From: JAYSFC01 sp041913505
Lineage (GTDB): Bacteria; Pseudomonadota; Gammaproteobacteria; Burkholderiales; Burkholderiaceae_C
DNA length: 15,688 bases
Direction: 5' to 3'
Assembly (NCBI GenBank): GCA_041913505.1
Contig: JAYSFC010000089.1
Coordinates: 1-15,688, forward strand
The notes below the pieces were generated by a model, which did no database searches, was not told where the DNA came from, and was given only the letters and a program-made list of their open reading frames with translations. Made by a program: the position numbers and the translations under genes. Shown here in pieces: positions 14,001 through 15,688 of the stretch; positions within the stretch are counted from its first letter, which is position 1, and the number at the start of each line of letters is the position of its first letter.

Positions 14001-14076
14001 CGGCCAGCACGGCCATCGTGGTGCGCGTCAGCGGCAACGGGAGCGGGTGGGGTGAACGGGGGGAGGACTCGGGCAT
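11005..14076 (-). CDS. Membrane-bound sensor diguanylate cyclase (Cache-like, four PAS-like regions, GGDEF)
   Basis: A 1023-residue protein making cyclic di-GMP. Order: short cytoplasmic N-terminus, membrane segment about 21-42, extracytoplasmic Cache-like sensor about 45-310 (VQVGVADADGLVVYSSTRKS and IRDREHFKAH are typical), second membrane segment about 318-336, then four PAS-like regions (about 350-470, 475-600, 600-720, 725-850; the PAS_3-like HPNEHKRVDAQLRAHL and ERIHPQDLRVLRAS are clear) and a GGDEF domain about 855-1010. The active site is GGEEF at 928-932, with DIDHFKRVNDTYGHAVGD upstream. An inhibitory I-site RRDD (919-922) sits exactly five residues before it. No EAL domain. I chose ATG 14076 because the preceding in-frame sequence (Pro/Ala-rich) does not look like protein; no clear ribosome binding site is present. 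It is divergent from the fad gene and convergent with livF. The input signal is unknown. Confidence 0.93.
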   Translation of the reverse strand: MPESSPRSPHPLPLPLTRTTMAVLAGICLVLFATAAYWTMLLGSHRHQQSYTKAQTWLRVGQMSRAISVQVQTLLSGLDYTLQGMESEYEAGDQAAFERAVRTAIETYPKGTVIQVGVADADGLVVYSSTRKSGEAPAQVSIRDREHFKAHLGQERAGLFVGRPVLGRVSNRWSIQLSRALHRDGRFIGVLVLSLSPDYIAQYFQAVFERPEDVILLLRDDGTYLARSQNQEAVLGTSVSEERLALFTPSLQHGTFEAQTSIDQGDRLYAWNRVEGFPLIVSAGLDRAAVFGPLQDTLRRNLVRNGVGTALILLGVLLTAWLAIQRQRTDARRIQSERRFMQLAQEVPGGLFQFHISPAGQRTFPFASPGFFEMHCLAPQQGGADGAGLAERIHPQDLRVLRASIEECIRTGSPWDHKYRVKYLDGTLHWLHGHAKPQREEDGTLLWHGYIHDVSQDQALQEALRYSEERLRLTFGAVRDGLWQWDCEADRIRWDERCYAMLGYANQAFPLRFEDFLARVHPNEHKRVDAQLRAHLDHGQDFRVEMRLRTASGAWLWVESRGEVTQRDEHGRPLRMLGTHTDIQQRVEQSHLVKALLDRSSALVLVASPQRDILYANERAARMFGLPAGKATGTASFRTLHYSEESFMEFGELYRLLKAEGTVRAEWALRVPGGEQHWFDMQGSLLDPDDIDGNVIWTLLDTDARHRAEAALALAQRRLEAIIERFPSGILVTEVVDQRIVAANQMLVDTLRLKLPPEALVGQTVAGLAPHLPAPLAAMLSTPADTGAPGLNAPATPPQRTVLALPEGRYLEVAWLPLRDNARPLGECWVLHDVTDRKRRESQLETLASTDALTSIPNRRAFLERMDMELEHLRIGITRSAVLIMLDIDHFKRVNDTYGHAVGDVVLRHLVATVTQELRRDDMVGRLGGEEFAVLLPGADEATGLRRAEALRHAIATHAATLETAGTIPFTVSLGVYALRPDDASVEACLERADAALYFSKRNGRNRSTPWSPELPQMAPALP

Positions 14077-14205
14077 GAAATGGGCGGGCGAAGGCCGCCG
14101 GGGCCAATGTTTCGGCGTGTCTCGGGGATCGGGTGGTTCATTCAAGGGGGAGGCCGGGCAGTGTACGTTGTGCTGGGGCCACCTGCTCCCGGTTGTTGCA
14201 TAGCT

Positions 14206-14219
14206 CCATGGTGCCATGG
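14206..14219. repeat. Two CCATGG palindromes two bases apart
   Basis: CCATGG-TG-CCATGG in the 285-base divergent region between the diguanylate cyclase and the fad gene. The 14 bases are also self-complementary apart from the two-base spacer. This could be a protein-binding site, but a short palindrome repeated once is weak evidence. Nothing else that I can name occupies 14077-14205. Confidence 0.2.
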
Positions 14220-14281
14220 CGCAAGGCATGGGCAACTGCCGTCGCACCCTGGTTTGCGTTGTCCCGCCAGAGACAAGTTTT

Positions 14282-14295
14282 AGGGAGAAGTCCCT
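14282..14295. repeat. Short inverted repeat in the fad gene control region
   Basis: AGGGA-GAAG-TCCCT, five-base perfect arms with a four-base loop, lies 17 bases before the larger palindrome at 14312-14331. It could be a small hairpin in the leader, a second binding site, or chance. Confidence 0.25.
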
Positions 14296-14311
14296 CTAGA
14301 CTTTCAGGTAG

Positions 14312-14331
14312 AAAAGTACGATCGTTCTTTT
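14312..14331. promoter_or_regulatory. Candidate TetR-type operator upstream of the fad gene
   Basis: The 20 bases AAAAGTACGATCGTTCTTTT form an inverted repeat with nine of ten pairs matching (T-T mismatch at one pair) around the core ACGATCGT. It ends 30 bases before the ATG, where a repressor would block transcription or early elongation. Such palindromes are typical of TetR-family regulators; fatty-acid degradation genes of betaproteobacteria are known to be controlled by TetR regulators (PsrA, FadP). Whether this matches their consensus I cannot verify here. Confidence 0.5.
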
Positions 14332-14361
14332 TTATTCCACCCACAACGAGGAAGCACAGCA

Positions 14362-15688
14362 ATGACGGCTGAATACAAAGTCCACGGCGACGTGGCGGTG
14401 ATCACGCTCAACAACCCCCCGGTCAACGGCCTGGGGCATGCGACACGCCATGGCATCGTGGACGGGCTGGAACGTGCTCACGCCGATGCGGCTGTCAAGG
14501 CCATCGTCATCACGGGCGCGGGCGCTGCATTCTCGGGCGGTGCCGACATCAAGGAGTTCGGCACCGACAAGGCCTTGCAGCAGCCCAACCTGCACGCGGT
14601 GATCGAAGCCGTGGAAAACTCTTCCAAGCCCGTGGTGGCGGCCATCCATTCCGTGTGCATGGGTGGCGGCCTGGAGCTGGCCCTGGGCTGCCACTACCGC
14701 GTGGCCGCGCCCGGCACCAGCGTGGCGCTGCCCGAGGTGAAGCTGGGCATCCTGCCCGGCGCGGGCGGCACGCAGCGTCTGCCGCGCGTGGTGGGCGTGG
14801 AGGCGGCGCTCAACATGATCGTGAGCGGCGAGCCGGTCAAGAGCGAAATGATCGGCGCCGTGCCCGGCCAGAAGCTGTTTGACAAGATGGCGGCCTCGCC
14901 GGCATCGCTGGCCGAGGAGGCCCTGGCCTTCGCGCAGAGCGTGGCGGATGTCCGCCCGCTGCCCCTGGTGCGCAACCTGCCCTGCAAGCATCCGCAGGGC
15001 GAGGCGTACTTCCAGTTTGCGCGCAACATGGTCAAGGGCATGGCCAAGAACTTCCCTGCGCCCGCCAAGTGCGTGGACGCCGTGGAGGCCGCTACCAAGC
15101 GCAAGTTCGCCGACGGCCTGCAGTATGAGCGCGAGTTGTTCATCAACCTCATGTGGACGCCCGAGTCGCGCGCACTGCGCCACATCTTCTTCTCGGAGCG
15201 CGCGGCCAGCAAGATTCCCGACGTGCCTTCGGATACGCCGCAGCGCACCATCCAGAAGGTGGGCGTGATCGGCGCCGGCACCATGGGCGGCGGCATCACC
15301 ATGAATTTCCTGAACGCGGGCATCCCGGTGACCATCCTGGAGACCAAGCAGGAGGCCCTGGACCGCGGCATTGCCACGATCCGCAAGAACTACGAAGCCC
15401 AGGTGAAGAAGGGCAAGCTCAAGGAAGACAAGTACCAGCAGCGCATGGCCCTGCTGAGCACCACGCTGGCCTATGGTGACCTGAAGGATGCGGATCTCAT
15501 CATCGAGGCCGTGTTCGAGGAAATGGGCGTGAAGGAGGCCGTGTTCAAGCAACTCGATGAAGTTGCCAAGCCCGGCGCCATCCTGGCTTCCAACACCTCC
15601 ACGCTGGATGTGGACCAGATCGCCGCGTTCACGAAGCGCCCGCAGGACGTGGTGGGCATGCACTTCTTCAGCCCCGCCAACGTGATGA
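14362..15688 (+). CDS. Bifunctional enoyl-CoA hydratase / 3-hydroxyacyl-CoA dehydrogenase (FadB/FadJ-type), runs off right edge
   Basis: 442 codons of a beta-oxidation multifunctional enzyme that usually has about 700 residues. The N-terminal crotonase domain (about 1-190) has both catalytic glutamates, E105 in GGGLELALGC and E125 in LPEVKLGILPGAGG, 20 residues apart as in FadB, plus oxyanion-hole motif FSGGADIKEF. A linker leads to the NAD-binding Rossmann motif GVIGAGTMGGGI (G304-G309) and the dehydrogenase catalytic histidine H434 in GMHFFSP. The gene is open to the last base; the closing TGA-like bases are out of frame. GAGGAAG (14348-14354) is a good ribosome binding site, seven bases before the ATG. 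It hydrates enoyl-CoA and oxidises the product to 3-ketoacyl-CoA in the cytoplasm. It could process CoA esters made by the ligase at 4145, though it is in a separate unit. Confidence 0.94.
   Translation, partial: MTAEYKVHGDVAVITLNNPPVNGLGHATRHGIVDGLERAHADAAVKAIVITGAGAAFSGGADIKEFGTDKALQQPNLHAVIEAVENSSKPVVAAIHSVCMGGGLELALGCHYRVAAPGTSVALPEVKLGILPGAGGTQRLPRVVGVEAALNMIVSGEPVKSEMIGAVPGQKLFDKMAASPASLAEEALAFAQSVADVRPLPLVRNLPCKHPQGEAYFQFARNMVKGMAKNFPAPAKCVDAVEAATKRKFADGLQYERELFINLMWTPESRALRHIFFSERAASKIPDVPSDTPQRTIQKVGVIGAGTMGGGITMNFLNAGIPVTILETKQEALDRGIATIRKNYEAQVKKGKLKEDKYQQRMALLSTTLAYGDLKDADLIIEAVFEEMGVKEAVFKQLDEVAKPGAILASNTSTLDVDQIAAFTKRPQDVVGMHFFSPANVM

Noticed and set aside
14332..15663. 443-codon minus-strand open frame opposite the FadB-type gene
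   Set aside because: Same His/Arg-rich shadow composition; the plus-strand frame carries intact catalytic residues of both enzyme domains.
15686..15688. TGA at the right edge as the stop of the fad gene
   Set aside because: The coding frame places ATG at 15685-15687 with the final A starting the next codon, so the gene continues past the window.

Overview
The window is high-GC, densely coded bacterial chromosome. Protein families and gene order point to a betaproteobacterium of the order Burkholderiales, most likely the family Comamonadaceae (Acidovorax/Comamonas-like). This placement is from recognition of families and base composition, not from a database search. No rRNA, tRNA, CRISPR array, insertion sequence, phage gene or integrase is visible. 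I find no new multi-gene defence or biosynthetic system; this is mostly ordinary metabolic chromosome with several local oddities.

Left block (1-3889, all on the minus strand, so read right to left): a Crp/Fnr-family regulator, then selO (protein AMPylase), msrB (methionine sulfoxide reductase), yciB (membrane protein), a BolA-family gene and the start of a PpiC/SurA-like periplasmic prolyl isomerase that runs off the left edge. selO/msrB and yciB/bolA each overlap by 4 bases, so selO through ppiC probably form one transcript with redox and envelope maintenance roles.

Central block (4145-10985, plus strand): an AMP-forming acyl-CoA ligase, divergent from the Crp/Fnr gene, followed by a complete five-gene branched-chain-amino-acid-type (HAAT) ABC transporter in the order livK-livH-livM-livG-livF. 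The inferred logic is that a small carboxylic or amino acid is captured by LivK, imported, and activated to its CoA thioester by the ligase under control of the divergent regulator. The substrate cannot be read from the sequence. A textbook Rho-independent terminator lies between livK and livH and probably keeps the binding protein more abundant than the channel.

Right block: a 1023-residue membrane-bound sensor diguanylate cyclase (minus strand, 11005-14076; Cache-like sensor, four PAS-like regions, GGEEF with an I-site), convergent with livF. Divergent from it is a FadB-type bifunctional enoyl-CoA hydratase/3-hydroxyacyl-CoA dehydrogenase that runs off the right edge. A 20-bp near-perfect palindrome 30 bases upstream of the latter looks like a TetR-type operator.

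Points most worth a second look: (i) two AT-rich patches, one inside selO and one forming the LivK signal peptide, share a DNA-level pattern with conserved spacing and look like copies of a dispersed small repeat that was absorbed into coding sequence in two different frames; (ii) LivF has Arg in place of the Walker A Lys; (iii) LivM carries a long C-terminal extension; (iv) palindromes in the regulator/ligase and fad control regions.
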